From Ariolimax columbianus (lineage: Eukaryota > Mollusca > Gastropoda > Stylommatophora > Arionidae), in the NCBI GenBank assembly GCA_036924085.1, contig JAVGWX010000019.1:4108641-4172640 (forward strand): a DNA stretch of 64,000 bases. The letters run 5' to 3'. How positions within the stretch are numbered: the stretch's first letter is position 1; each line of letters starts with the position of its first letter. This document shows positions 9,518 through 20,824 of this stretch, piece by piece. The position numbers and the translations under genes are program-made. The notes beneath the pieces were generated by a model. The model had not been told where the DNA came from and did no database searches. It saw nothing but the letters and a program-made list of their open reading frames with translations.

Positions 9518-10953
9518 CTTCTTCTTCTTCTTCTTCTTCTTCTTCTTCTTCTTCTTCTTCTTCTTCTTCTTCGTACGCTATCAGATGTCAAGTGGAATTT
9601 GTTCGAAGAAAGCAGCTGTCATCCTGAGGCTGTCGACACTACCATAGTGATTGTCTAGTGTTGGCACTGGTGATGGCCCCATGTACTTTCTCTGGTCCTC
9701 GTATGTCGGGCAGTTTTGTAGCAGATGTTCAGCGGTCATTTTCCCTGTACCACAGGTGCATTCGTCAGTGCCACCTATCTTCAGTTTATTGAATAGATGG
9801 TACCTCAGTCTGTTGTGGCCTGTGCGGAGTCTGAGGACCACGACCTGCTCTCTTCTGTTCAGATGGTAGTATGCATCATTTTTTGTGCAGCCAGTATGTT
9901 CGGTTTCCCATTTGGCAATGTATCTGGTCCTAAAAATTCTTCTGGACTCTTCATAGGTCACACTAGAATCTGGTTGTGGTAGTCTTGCACCTTCTTTTGT
10001 CAGTCTGTCTGCCTTCTCGTTGCCTTGGATGTTACAATTTGATGGAACCCACTGTACCACTACTCTTTTTGGTGCGGACTGCTGGCATAGTTGACAGTTT
10101 ACTGCTCTTAATTCATTAAGTTCAGTATTTTTCTGGCTTGTTAGTGCTGTAACCACGGCCAGGGCATCTGTAAACAGGACTATCTGGCTTTCATTGCTTT
10201 CGTCTATCAGCATTGCTTCTACTACAGCCCTCAGTGCCTCCGCTCTGAAATTGCTTGAGAATTCTCCAGTTGCCACTGACAGTGTTATTTTTCTACCGTT
10301 TGTTAGACTCGGGAATACCCCTCCCCCTCCATTCTGTGTTGTGTTTGTTACAGAACCGTCGGTGCATGCATGAGTCCAGTCCATGCTTGGGTAGTTTTCC
10401 GCTATGTACCTCAGAGTTCTGTCTCTTTTTTCTTTTTCAGTCTGGCTGTTCTTGTTTCCAATACCTGGTATATTGTCTACCACCTCCGGAATGATATGCT
10501 GCTTCCATGTGGGTTTGCGAACAGTAGGGATGGGCTTTGGTATTGTTATGGTGTTAACAGGTATTTCTGCAAAGTTTCTCCGCTTAAGTTTCCCATTTCC
10601 AAATCTATTTAGTCTCTGATGCATTGGATGGTCTGTCAGTCTTCTTAGTTTCTCTGCTTGCTGATGGGCTCTGCAGTCTCTTCTGTCGGTCATGGATTGC
10701 AGATTTGCAATCTTTTCAAGTTCTACAAAATGAGTTGACTTCATGCCTCCTGTTATAACTCTCATGGCTTGGTTTTGGAGTTTGCTAATTTTATCGAAGT
10801 TCGCCTTTGCTGCTGTTGTCCATGCCGCAATGCCATACTCGAGAACTGGTCTCACTCTTCCAGTGTACAGTTTCTTTAGTATTCTTTCGTCTGCTCCCCA
10901 GCTTGTGCCAGCAAGTTTCCTCATGATTGCCATTCTTTGTGTGGCTCTCATTC
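9518..10953 (-). mobile_element. I-superfamily LINE copy 1, 5'-truncated, nested in the CR1-like LINE
   Basis: Minus-strand element running from the reverse transcriptase thumb (10953) to an (AAG)n tail seen as about 18 TTC units at 9518-9572. It is 5'-truncated just downstream of the palm, at the point matching about 61912 in copy 2. The sequence between stop codon and tail is only about a dozen bases and matches copy 2 (GCGTAC then the A/G-rich repeat). The TSD on both sides shows ordinary target-primed insertion. Confidence 0.9.
9581..10953 (-). pseudogene. LINE ORF2 remnant: RT thumb, RNase H and Cys-rich C-terminus
   Basis: The open frame continues upstream into flanking DNA (formal ATG at 10978), but LINE homology begins at RMRA (about 10950). 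It contains the thumb/connection (AIMRKLAGTSWGA...RPVLEYGIAAWT), then RNase H with CTDGSV, FRAEALRA and FTDALAVV, and WVPSNCNIQGNEKADRL. The usual His of WVPSHC is Asn here, and the acidic stretch reads FRAEALRA where copy 2 has FRAEAEALRA, a two-residue deletion. Cys-rich end CTCGTGKMTAEHLLQNC. There are no internal stops over about 455 residues, so insertion may be fairly recent, but without endonuclease and palm it cannot move itself. Confidence 0.85.
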
Positions 10954-10966
10954 GATCCCTTTTATT
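10954..10966. repeat. Target-site duplication, right copy
   Basis: GATCCCTTTTATT at the 5' edge of the nested LINE. It also encodes the IPFI of the interrupted reverse transcriptase frame. Confidence 0.85.
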
Positions 10967-12240
10967 AAAAAAAGGCAAAAAATCAGATCCATCGAATTAT
11001 AGACCGGTGAGTTTAACAAGCATAATCTGTAAATTGTTAGAGTCAATAATCAATTATAACATTGTAATGCATTTAGACAAATTTAATCTAATTAGAAATA
11101 GTCAGCATGGGTTTACTAGAGGGAGATCATGCTTAACAAATCGATTATAATTCATGGAGGAGGTTACTAAAATCATAGATAATGGGTAGCCAGAGGATGT
11201 TACTTATCTAGATTTTGCAAATGCCTTTGATAGAGTACCTCATCAAAGATTATTTCGAAAGTTAAAATCACAGGGAATAAGTGGGGAAGTTGCCAAATGG
11301 ATTGAAAATTGGTTAACAGGAAGAAGGCAGAGGGTGGGCATAAATAAGGAGTACTCTGAGAGGTGTGAAGTGAAAAGTGGTGTGCCACAGGGCTCGGTTT
11401 TGGGACCAATTTTGTTCTTGATATGTATAAATTATTTGGACATTGATATGGGATCCATGATTGTAAAATTTGCTGATGACACGAAACTATGCAGCAGTGT
11501 CTCATCTAAAGCAGAATTGGATATATTGAGGTCGGATTTACATAAAATTTTAGAATGGTCTGTAAGCTGGCAAATGGACTTTAATGTAGATAAATGTACA
11601 GTCATCCACATGGGTAGATCCAATTTGGAACATAACAACAGAATGGGAGAGAACAATATTACAAAGATAGATGAGGAAAGGGACCTAGAGGTTATAATAG
11701 ATCATACAGGTAAGGTGAGGGAGCAAGTTTAGGTAGCAGTGAAAAAGGTAAATGCAATGTTAGGTATGATAAAAATAAATATTAAACATAGGAGCAAGGA
11801 AATGATAGTCAAAGTGTATAAAGTATTAGTTAGACCTAGATTGGAGTACTGTGTACAGGTGTTGATTCCTTATCATAGAGGTGAAACATGCTTGAAATAA
11901 TACCAAAAAGAAATAAAGAAACCTGATAGTGGGATTCAAAAATTACAGTTATGAGGAAAGACTCAGAAACCCGACTTACAGTGTCTAGAAGACAGAAGAA
12001 TTCGTGGTGACTTAATACAGATTTATAAGATGATCAGAGGAATGGATAAATTAGACTATAACAGGTTGTTTTTAAATACAGCCACCCACAAGAACAATTG
12101 GGCATAGCTACAAGTTGACTAAAGAGGTCCAGATTATATATTATGAAATATTTTTTTAGTCAGAGAGTGGTGAATGCTTGTAATGCATTGCCACGGGAGT
12201 TAGTGAGGGCAGGAGCAGTTAATGCATTTAAGAATAAATT
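10967..12240 (+). pseudogene. CR1/Jockey-like reverse transcriptase, degenerate
   Basis: Reverse transcriptase motifs in order: NYRPVSLTSIICKLLES near 11000, motif A YLDFANAFDRVPHQRL (catalytic Asp codon 11211), motif B KSGVPQGSVLGP (11373-11408) and motif C KFADDTKL (FADD 11469-11480), then the NVDKCTVIHMGRSN and RPRLEYCVQV segments of the thumb. The longest open piece is 11334-11732. In-frame stops near 11147, 11187 and 11730 plus frameshifts after 11890 disable it. The catalytic Asp residues themselves are intact. The 3' region (about 12170-12260) still shows the NALPRELVRAGAVNAFKNK-type C-terminus. Confidence 0.85.
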
Positions 12241-12347
12241 GGATGCGCATAGCGTTTAGAGCAAGGTGATGTAAATGATACCGGTTGTATATAGACTCTG
12301 CATAGCCTTCTAAACCAGTATAAATACGTTAAGTTAAGTTAAGTTAA

Positions 12348-12841
12348 CAACACCAACAACAACAACAACAACAACACCACCACCAACAACAACAACACCA
12401 ACAGCAACACCATCAACAACAACAACATAACCAACAACAACAACACCAACAACACCAAAAACAACAACACCAACAACAACAACACCAACAACCACACCAC
12501 CAACAACCACACCAACAACACCAATACCAACAATAACAACACAAACTCCAACAATAATAACAACACAAACACAAACAACAACACCAACAGCAACAACAAC
12601 AACAACAACACCAACAACAACAACACCAACAACGACAACAACACCAACAACAACAACACCAACAAGAACACAATCACCAATAACAACACCAACAACAACA
12701 ACGCCAACAACACCAACACCAATATCAACAACAACAACAATGCCAACAACATCAATATCACCTACAACAACAACACCAACAACAACACCACCAACCCCAA
12801 CACAAATCACAACACCAACACCAACAACAACAACGCCAACA
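12348..12841. repeat. (CAA/CAC)n trinucleotide-rich array
   Basis: About 490 bp of CAA with CAC, AAT and ACC interruptions, starting directly at the GTTAA tail of the CR1-like LINE; the tail may have seeded it. Minus-strand Val/Leu/Cys-only ORFs (for example 12334-12975) are artefacts of GTT/TTG/TGT repeats. Confidence 0.93.
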
Positions 12842-12847
12842 TGAGAG

Positions 12848-13935
12848 AAGCAAGACTGTTGAATCCTATGTTCGTGAAGAGTGCTGACATGCAGCCTGGA
12901 GGTTGTTAGTTGAGGACCTATGCTGCCCAGTGAGCCGAATGGTTTTGATTGGTTGATCTGGACTATTTTTGTCACCTGACTTTATTACGTCATTTATTTG
13001 TCTATCACTGTCGTGGAACAAAAACCTGGCCATTTTAACTGGTTCCGATGCGTGGGTTTTTTGAGCGCCAAAAAATTATTTTCAGAAAATGAATATCATA
13101 TTCTTTTCCTGTGCCAGCGTCTGCAATTATCTTCAGATTTTCATAACGTTTTTTGGCCCAAATCAGTTTAAAACTCATCGCACAACTGGCTATATCATTC
13201 TCCTTGTAAAAAACATTTCAAATCTAATAAGGTTGTGAGGCCACGGATCGGCGCGGCGTTTGGAGGATGGTTCAATCTAGAATTATCTGCTGGGTAAGCT
13301 AACAGAATTTCCTGGGGACAGTGGAGACAAAAAACTTGTCCAGTAAAACGGTTCTGGCATAAACGGTAGAGCTGATTGCCTCAGCGAACTATAGCATTCG
13401 AGAAGTGTGTGGAAAAAATTAGACGAACATAGGACTCAAATAAAAATGTGCTAAGACGACAATTAAAGAAGGTACAAACTAAGCGAAAGAAAAAGATAAC
13501 AATTAATCGTAAGTGTTACCCATCCCATTCACCACGCCCCGACCGAACCCACACATGCAGCTGATGTTCGCCCGCCATCAATTTAATGTTAGGGCAGCGT
13601 CCTTCAGATCTGCTGGAGAGATTATCGTGTTTACTTTTGTAATTCTGCTCGTGTCCTAACCCGCATTTTGTCTATTGCTGCCCCTGCTGTTATCTACCTT
13701 GTGAGATCCACACAAGTGCATGTGTGGCTATATTGACAAGCTGTTTCCCCACGACAGAGCGTTAACCTCGTTTAATGTATATGGTTGTTGTTTTCGTCTA
13801 TCGAGGGTCTAATTAAACCAATCCCAAACACTTTGGGGGCGATTGCATAGCACACATAATTTATTCCTTAGAATTATAACCCAACCCCTGCCACCACAAA
13901 CCCCAGCAGTGGGAAAAGCTCCGTAATGTTAGACT
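12848..13935. other. Non-repetitive spacer, nothing recognised
   Basis: About 1.1 kb without a long ORF, tandem repeat or transposon motif that I can support. Confidence 0.5.
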
Positions 13936-13939
13936 TACT

Positions 13940-14118
13940 ATTGTTTGTGACATGTGATATAAAGTATGTGACAAGTGATATAAAGTATGGGACATGTGAT
14001 ATAAAGTATGTGACATGTGATATAAAATATGTGACAAGTTATATAATGTATGTGACATGTTATACGAGCTATGTGACGTGGGATACGAGCTATGTGACAT
14101 GTGATGCAAACTAAGTGT
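13940..14118. repeat. 21 bp minisatellite, about 8 units
   Basis: The unit is GTGACATGTGATATAAAGTA plus T, drifting to ATACGAGCTATGTGAC-type units at the right end. The period is a multiple of 3, so both strands show short periodic ORFs (for example HITYHMS-like on minus). Confidence 0.92.
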
Positions 14119-14217
14119 GTGACACATACTTTATGCCATGAAGACGTTTCATCGAACGGCTGCCATTTCGGCATAATATTCATATTAAGAAGAAAAACAT
14201 AAATGTGACTCTGACGA

Positions 14218-14526
14218 TGTTGGTAAACATATAAAACTCTAAGAATGCTGCTAAACATATAAAACTGTAAGACTGCTGGTAAACATATAAAACTCTAAGA
14301 CTGCTGGTAAACATGTACAACTCTTAAGACTGCAGATAAACATATAAAACTCTAAGACTATTGGTAAACATATAAAACTCTTAAGACTGCTGGTAAACAA
14401 ATGAAACTCTGACTACTGATAAACATATAAAACGTTTAAGACTGCTGGTAAACATATGATACTCTGACTACTGGTAAACATATAACACTCTAAGATTGCT
14501 GGTAAACATATAAAACTCTTAGGCAG
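14218..14526. repeat. Roughly 28 bp minisatellite, about 11 units
   Basis: The unit contains CTGCTGGTAAACATATAAAA then CTCTAAGA, with single-base length variation. Confidence 0.9.
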
Positions 14527-14872
14527 CTGGAAAATAAGAAAGCACAAACATGGTCAGACCAGAAAACTATATCCAAGTTACTTGGAAGACACGCCCACAA
14601 AAAAGATGGAAGTTATTATCCGTGTTAGATATCATTCACACCTGACTAAATGTTTACCTGATGGCGAGCGGCGCTGTGTTTTCTGTTTACTTGTACCAGC
14701 TGTGTAACCATAGCTACCCCTTTACGAGACTTAATAGTGTGATATTTCAGATTTGGAATTTGAATATAGAGTTGAATCCCATTTAATGTTGTGGAGCGTG
14801 TGTTTGTGTTTCCGGAGTAGCTCAAGTAAGCGTGTAATTGAAGTACCTGTCACTAGGAAGAGCCCTTTCATG
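14527..14872. other. Spacer, nothing recognised
   Basis: No ORF, repeat or transposon similarity seen. Confidence 0.5.
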
Positions 14873-15866
14873 TCATAACATAACCTAACGTCTTTATACT
14901 GGTTTAGAAGAGTGTGCAGAGTATATATACAACCAGTTTCATTTACATCACCTTGCTCTAAATGCTATGCGCATCCAATCTGTTCTTAAATTAACTGCAT
15001 TAATTGCACTTGCCTCCAATACGTCCTGTGGCAATGCATTCCAAGCATTCACATCCCTTTTTCATTAAAAAAAATTTTCCTTACATCTAATCTGGACTTT
15101 TCTTTAGTTAATTTGTATCTGTGCCCTCTTGTTCTTGTAGTTGGTTGTACTTTGAAAAAACTTGTTATAGTCTAATTTATCCGTTTATCTGATCATCTTA
15201 TAAACCTGTATTGTCCCCTCAAATTCTTCTCTCTTCTAAGCAGATTTTTTTTAGTCTTTCATTATAACTGTAATTCTGGAATCCTACTATCAGCTTTGTC
15301 GCTCTTTTTTGTATCCTTTCCAGCACGTTTATATCCCCTCTACGATAAGGACTCCACACCTGTACACAGTACTCCAATCTAGGTGTAACTAATGCTTTAT
15401 ACAGTTTGACAATCACTTCCTAGCTCCTATTTTTAATATTTCTTTTAATCATACCTAACATTGCATTTGTCTTTTTCACTGCTACCTGGACTTGCTCATA
15501 CACGTTACCTGTATTATATATTATAACCCATAGGTCAATTTCCTTTTATATCGTTCTAATTTTGTTCTCTCCCATTCTGTAATTATGTTCCATATTGGAT
15601 CTACCCATGGGGATGACTGTACATATATCTACATTAAACTCCATTTGCCAGTAAACAGACCATTCTCGTATTTTTTCTAAATCCGACCTCAATATATCCA
15701 CTCCTGCTTCCGATGAAGCACTACTGCATAGTTTTTCACTTCACCCTACTCAGAGCACTCTTTATTTATCCTCACTCTCTGACTTCTTCCCGTTAACCAA
15801 TTATCAACCCACGTTAAGTTCGACACCTGTTCCGTATGATTTTAACTTTTTAAGTGTGTCGGCACC
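14873..15866 (-). pseudogene. CR1/Jockey-like LINE copy B with catalytic core deleted
   Basis: Read on the minus strand: LKKLKSYG, WVDNWLTGRSQRVRINKECSE, then an abrupt jump to KLCSSASSEAGVDILRSDL and EWSVYWQMEFNVD, then AMLGMIKRNIKNRS, LEYCVQVWSPYRRGDINVLE and RIQKRATKLIVGFQNYSYNE (longest open piece 15219-15416). The segment holding motif B (SGVPQG) and motif C (FADD), present in copy A, is missing, so the deletion removes the active site. The 3' end (14873-14950 on +) matches copy A and the SINE-A tail. Truncated at the 5' side near 15866. Confidence 0.85.
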
Positions 15867-15964
15867 GCAGGGGGAAGCCGGAAGGCGTTTCTATGTAGCA
15901 AGTTTTTCTACGGAGAACAAGCTGTAACCCATGAAACAGGCTTCCCCATTTCCACGTAGCTAAA

Positions 15965-16207
15965 TTGTCAGGAAAACGACATTGCCCAATACATCCTGGA
16001 ATCGGTGATGCCTCAGGGGTGGCCAGAACAGGCACGAGACCAGCACGAAGCCACCCAGAGACACCAGCTCCGGATGTGGTCTGCTGTCACAGCTGTACGA
16101 ATACACCGTACCACAATGTCAGATGTAGGAGTACCATGACTTATTGTTTTGGGAGACACAAGAACACATCCGTATGTTCTTGTTGGAAGCAGATCATGTT
16201 AAGCTGA
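15965..16207 (+). other. Unrecognised 80-codon ORF in spacer
   Basis: A Cys/His-containing frame (CCHSCTNTPYHNVRCRS in the middle) that I do not recognise. There is no repeat in it, so it is not a satellite artefact, but it is short and has no supporting context. It could be a fragment of a decayed gene or transposon, or chance. Confidence 0.2.
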
Positions 16208-16244
16208 GCTAAATATTGACGTTTCTTCGATAGCCGGTTACAAT

Positions 16245-16395
16245 GGCTCTGGGTAGTAGAGATCGGACCCTTGTGTGTAATGTCGCACACGTTAAAAATC
16301 CCTTGGTAATTGGAAACTGAAAAGATTAGGCTTTACGACCGCTGCCAGGGCAAAATTCAAAAAGATGTCAAAAATCTACCCAATTTATTACAGTA
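16245..16395 (+). mobile_element. SINE-A body fragment
   Basis: It shares AGATCGGACYC, CACGTTAAAAATC, CTTGG.A.TTG.AA and GACCGCTGCC..GGGCAAAATT-type segments with the SINE-A copies at 1239 and 25180. Head and tail are missing. Confidence 0.65.
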
Positions 16396-17585
16396 TCCTT
16401 GCCGGCACAACGGAGTTCGTACATTGCGCTGAGATTCTCCAAAAATATGGAAAAGAACAGAGCACTGATGGGTTAACCATGTGCAATGATATCGATTCTT
16501 CCAATAAATTTTACTAAATGGCTCGTCTTAAAACCGAAGGCGTCCTTGCAAAGATGGACCGCTGTCTGCTAGTTGTAAAGCAATTCGAGGTCCCTCAGTA
16601 AGCTTACTATTACGGTGATCTCAGTGTCAATCCCTACCTCGTTGCCCAGACTGCTGTAACAGCTTGTTTCCAGGAAAACCGAATGGGACGAGATATACGG
16701 TTAGTCACTATGTATTGCATGCCCTAGGCGTTAGTCTGTTCTCTCCAATCCAACGAAGTATTTTCTAACCAAAGAGATGACAACACCAGGACAATTAGCG
16801 CCAGATCAGAGGATCAGAACGTCCTCTACAATAACGAGCAGATATTGATCGTAGCGAGCAACAATAAACTAGGCTGTTTAACACACCTGTCATGTCATGT
16901 CATCTCTCCACTGATATCGGTAAACTACATAGGAAGGTGTTACATTTTTCATGTGCCGTGTGTGTGTCAGTTGATTTTCAATCCATGACTTTCTGTGATG
17001 CTTTACAAAGCGAAGCTGCAGCAGCACCGAGGGTTAAAAATCGATTAAAATCTTAACCAGGCGAAAACACCTGTTTCGTTTTGTTTCTGTACCTGTCCGG
17101 CAAATAAGTAATCCAGAATATGTTTTTATCGAGTTGTGAGTCTGTATCACCATCAATCCACTTTTTCTTAGTCCATCTTTTACTTTGAAGCACTAGCCTA
17201 TGTTGTTAAGCTATCGTGATATGTAGATTTGGAGACACTATTATCATGTGACCATAACATGTATTTCTCAATCGGTCGATAAAAACTATAATTGATGTAT
17301 GTCTTGACATATTTCCGAATTCGTCCTTCTGTCTTTTCTAGTCAAGCTGAACGCTTTTGGCAGACATCTCAACACACCTGTCAATTCCGTTATTCCCTCT
17401 GGCATTCACATATCACATTTTTTTCTGTCTAGATGTTGCAAATGTCGAGGAAGTGTAATTAATGTACCTACATCTTAGTTAGATAGTAGTAGTAGCCTCT
17501 TTCAGTCATGACTGACTGTAAGCCCTTGGTGTGATCAACAAAATTATAGGCTCAGATTTTATTTTTGTTGTTGCTTGCGGCGATT
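16396..17585. other. Spacer, nothing recognised
   Basis: About 1.2 kb of single-copy-looking sequence. The only local structure noted is a 14 bp perfect palindrome, TCAGTCATGACTGA, near 17501-17514. Confidence 0.5.
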
Positions 17586-17589
17586 TCTG

Positions 17590-17825
17590 TTCCCTTCTCT
17601 GTGTTGGAAGAGCTTATGATCAATTATCTGTATTGGAAGGGCTTCTGTTCCCTTCTCTGTGTAGGAAGGGCTCCTGTTCTCTTCTCTGTGTAGGAAGGGC
17701 TTCTGTTCCCTTCTCTGTGTTGCAAGAGCTTCTATTCACTTCTCTGTGTTGCAAGAGCTTCTATTCACTTCTCTGTGTTGGAAGAGCTAATGTTCCCTTC
17801 TCTGTGTTGGAAGGCCTTATGTTGG
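17590..17825. repeat. 29 bp minisatellite, about 8 units
   Basis: The unit holds GTTCCCTTCTCTGTGTTGGA then AGAGCTTCT, with variants (GTAGGAAGGGC, TTGCAAGAGC). Confidence 0.9.
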
Positions 17826-17884
17826 CCAAGTGTCAATTGACCCTATAGGGTACATCTCCAAATGGGTCGTTCTACGGCTTCTCC

Positions 17885-18288
17885 TTCCCATGATGTCACA
17901 CTCGTGTTCCAGGGCCTTCATATCACACTCGTGTTCCAGGGCCTTCATATCACACTCGTGTTCCAGAGTCTTCATATCACTCTCGTGTTCCAAGGCCTTC
18001 ATATCACACTCGTGTTCCAGGTCCTTCATGTCACACTCGTGTTCCGGGGCCTTCACATCACACTCGTGTTCCAGGGCCTTCATATCACACTCTTGTTCCA
18101 GGACCTTCATATCACACTCTTGTTCCAGGGCCTTCCTATCACACTCGTGTTCCAGGACCTTCATATCACACTCGTGTTCCAGGGCCTTCATATCACACTC
18201 GTGTTCCAGGTCCTTCATGTGACACTCGTGTTCCGGGGCCTTCATATCACACTTTTGTTCCAGGGCCTTCATATCACTCGTGCACACA
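17885..18288. repeat. 27 bp minisatellite, about 15 units
   Basis: The unit is CACTCGTGTTCCAGGGCCTT then CATATCA. Nine-codon periodic ORFs occur on both strands (HECDMKALE on minus). Because the period is divisible by 3, they look more protein-like than most, but nothing outside the array supports a gene. Confidence 0.93.
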
Positions 18289-18477
18289 TCATTAAACCGA
18301 GACTGTGGTCGGCCGACTGTTCACTTGCCACCACCACCTGTCTTTAGAGAGGATATCTTAAGGAATGCGACCATCTGTCATGCGACGAAATCAACCAATC
18401 CATCGATATCTTCACTGTCTAAAGACAGTGCTCATTTCTGTGAGTTTTGTAACTAAACTGTAGAACTTCACTAGAAG

Positions 18478-18770
18478 TTCTGACAAACGTGAGATGTTCT
18501 GTGTTCTGGTGTTAAGTAGGTCTGACAAACGTGAGATGTTCTGTGTTCTGGTGTTAAGTAGGTCTGACAAACGTGAGATGTTCTGTGTTCTGGTGCTAAG
18601 TAGGTCTGAAAAATGTGAGATGTTCTGTGTTCTGGTGTTAAGTAGGTCTGACGAACGTGAGATGTTCTGTGTTCTGGTGGTAAGTAGGTCTGACAAACGT
18701 GAGATGTTATGTGTTGTAGTGCTAAGTAGGTCTGACAAATGTGAGATGTTCTGTGTTCTGGTGTTATCCA
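18478..18770. repeat. 42 bp minisatellite, about 7 units
   Basis: The unit contains TCTGACAAACGTGAGATGTT then CTGTGTTCTGGTGTTAAGTA. The 14-codon periodic ORFs on both strands are repeat-driven. Confidence 0.93.
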
Positions 18771-18917
18771 TTTTGGCGCCAAGAATGTCTCACCTGAGGG
18801 CAACAACGTGAAACAGCAGCGAGGCAAAATTAGTTATCTTGGCCACGTGCAGATCAAAATGGAGGAGACCGACCTGGCCGCAGAGAACATGAAGTCGTCT
18901 GCTAACTGCCCAGACGA

Positions 18918-19206
18918 CATCAGGTGATCATCTTCCAACTACTAACAGGACCCAACAGACTGAGATGTCATCATTATTATAAATTCAAGATTGGCGCTAC
19001 TGACCTTTGTACCTGTGGCACAGCGCCAATGGCAGAAGAACAGTTCCTGTAGTCCTGCTTAACGCAAATTAGCGGAAAGAGTAGCACGTGGCAGCAACCA
19101 ATGCCTGTCCATGGAAAACTGCACGGCAGTGTACACAGCCTTGAGTTGACTGCAGCCTTTGTTAGAGTCATTTAAGTCGATGCTTGAAGACGAAAGAAGA
19201 AGCAGA
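18918..19206 (+). mobile_element. I-superfamily LINE copy 3, 3' end only
   Basis: The + frame reads VIIFQLLTGPNRL, then YKFKIGATDLCTCGTAPMAE, then LHGSVHSLELTAAFVRVI. This corresponds to the end of copies 1 and 2 (RLRTGHNRLRYHL, KIGGTDECPCGTGKITAEHL, YGSVDSLRMTAAFF). Several stops are present. The element ends in a GAAGACGAAAGAAGAAG tail (about 19186-19202), the same tail type as the other copies. Divergence from them is higher, so it is an older or sister family. Confidence 0.75.
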
Positions 19207-19365
19207 CGACTATCCCAGTGATTCCATAGACAAAGCCCAAATAGGGTCATTTTTTTTCCTTGTTTCTGTGCCCTGAGGGGCGCTTAAAGAAGGTTGTTTG
19301 TGGGACTGGCAATCTTACATCTAGAAAACATTTATCAAAGATCACTGCAAGTGACGCAAATGTTT

Positions 19366-20647
19366 TCAAAAAACTGGCTATGGTAATCTAAACACAGGGG
19401 TGGATGTAAGATAGAACAAAAACTGGTTATGGTAAGCTAAACACAGTGCTGGATGTAAGATAGAATAAAAACTGGTTACGGTAAGCTAAACACAGTGCTG
19501 GATGTAAGATAGAACAAAAAACTGGTTAAGGTAAGCTAAACACAGTGCTGGATGTAAGATAGAACAAAAACTGGTTAAGGTAAGCTAAACACAGTGCTGG
19601 ATGTAAGATAGAACAAAAACTCTTTAAGGTAAGCTAAACACAGTGCTGGATGTAAGATAGAATAAAAACTGGTTAAGGTAAGCTAAACACAGTGGTGGAT
19701 GTAAAATAGAACAAAAACTGCTTAAGGTAAGCTAAACACAGTGATGGATGCAAGATAGAACAAAAACTGGTTAAGGTAAGCTAAACACAGTGCTGGATGT
19801 AAGATAGAACAAAAACTGTTTAAGGTAAGCTAAACACAGTGCTGGATGTAAGATAGAACAAAAACTGATTAAGGTAAGCTAAACACAGTGCTGGATGTAA
19901 GATAGAATAAAAACTGGTTAAGGTAAGCTAAACACAGTGCTGGATGTAAGATAGCACAAAAACTGGTTAAGGTAAGCTAAATACAGTGCTGGATGTAAGA
20001 TAGAACAAAAACTGGTTACGGTAAGCTAAACACAGTGCTGGATGTAAGATAGAACAAAAACTGGTTACGGTAAGCTAAACACAGTGCTGGATGTAAGATA
20101 GAACAAAAAACTGGTTAAGGTAAGCTAAACACAGTGCTGGGTGTAAGATAGAACAAAAACTGGTTACGGTAAGCTAAACACAGTGCTGGATGTAAGATAG
20201 AACAAAAACTGGTTAAGGTAAGCTAAACACAGTGCTGGATGTAAGATAGAACAAAAACTGGTTAAGGTAAGCTAAACACAGTGCTGGATGTAAGATAGAA
20301 CAAAAACTGGTTAAGGTCAGCTAAACACAGTGCTGGATGTAAGATAGAACAAAAACTGGTTAAGGTAAGCTAAACACAGTGGTGGATGTAAGATAGAACA
20401 AAAACTGGTTACGGTAAGCTAAACACAGTGATGGATGTAAGATAGAACAAAAACTGGTTACGGTAAGCTAAACACAGTGCTGGATGTAAGATAGAACAAA
20501 AACTGGTTAAGGTAAGCTAAACACAGTGATGGGTGTAAGATAGAACAAAAACTGGTTACGGTAAGCTAAACACAGTGCTGGATGTAAGATAGAACAAAAA
20601 CTGGTTAAGGTAAGCTAAACACAGTGCTGGATGTAAGATAGAACACA
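19366..20647. repeat. 49 bp minisatellite, about 26 units
   Basis: The unit contains AAAACTGGTTAAGGTAAGCT, AAACACAGTGCTGGATGTAA and GATAGAAC. It is very homogeneous: mainly A/C at one site (GTTAAGG/GTTACGG) and occasional GTGATGG/GTGGTGG variants. It has stops in all frames. Confidence 0.96.
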
Positions 20648-20824
20648 TGTAGAAAATGGAATTTGATTTGATTGAAGTTTTGTTTTGCCTATACGGCTCC
20701 GTGTTCAATATTGACTTTAGCGGTAAATCATCTTTGTAACGAATACGCCGGCCTTCCAGCTACAACCATAATCTTCACTTGTTTATCTCATTTTTTGGAA
20801 CAACCTGTTAAATATTCATTTATT

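Larger units (their letters stand above)
9255..12347 (+). mobile_element. CR1/Jockey-like LINE copy A, split by a nested LINE
   Basis: Left part: 9255-9517, with a frame reading LKVDKCPGQDGIHPQLLFE, the K.PGPDGI segment N-terminal to the reverse transcriptase fingers. Right part: 10954-12347, starting IPFIKKGKKSDPSNYRPVSL and continuing through the palm, thumb and a 3' end of GTTAA repeats (about 12329-12347). Between them lies an opposite-strand I-type LINE with a target-site duplication; removing it rejoins one reading frame. The 5' end is truncated, so no endonuclease is visible. The clade (CR1/L2/Jockey group) is inferred from motif style. The element is dead (see the reverse transcriptase entry). 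Confidence 0.82.

Noticed and set aside
12334..12975. Val-rich, Leu-rich and Cys-rich ORFs on the minus strand
   Set aside because: They are the three frames of a GTT/TTG/TGT trinucleotide repeat.
17501..17514. 14 bp palindrome TCAGTCATGACTGA as a possible operator
   Set aside because: Isolated, with no gene nearby; expected by chance in a window of this size when palindromes are sought after the fact.
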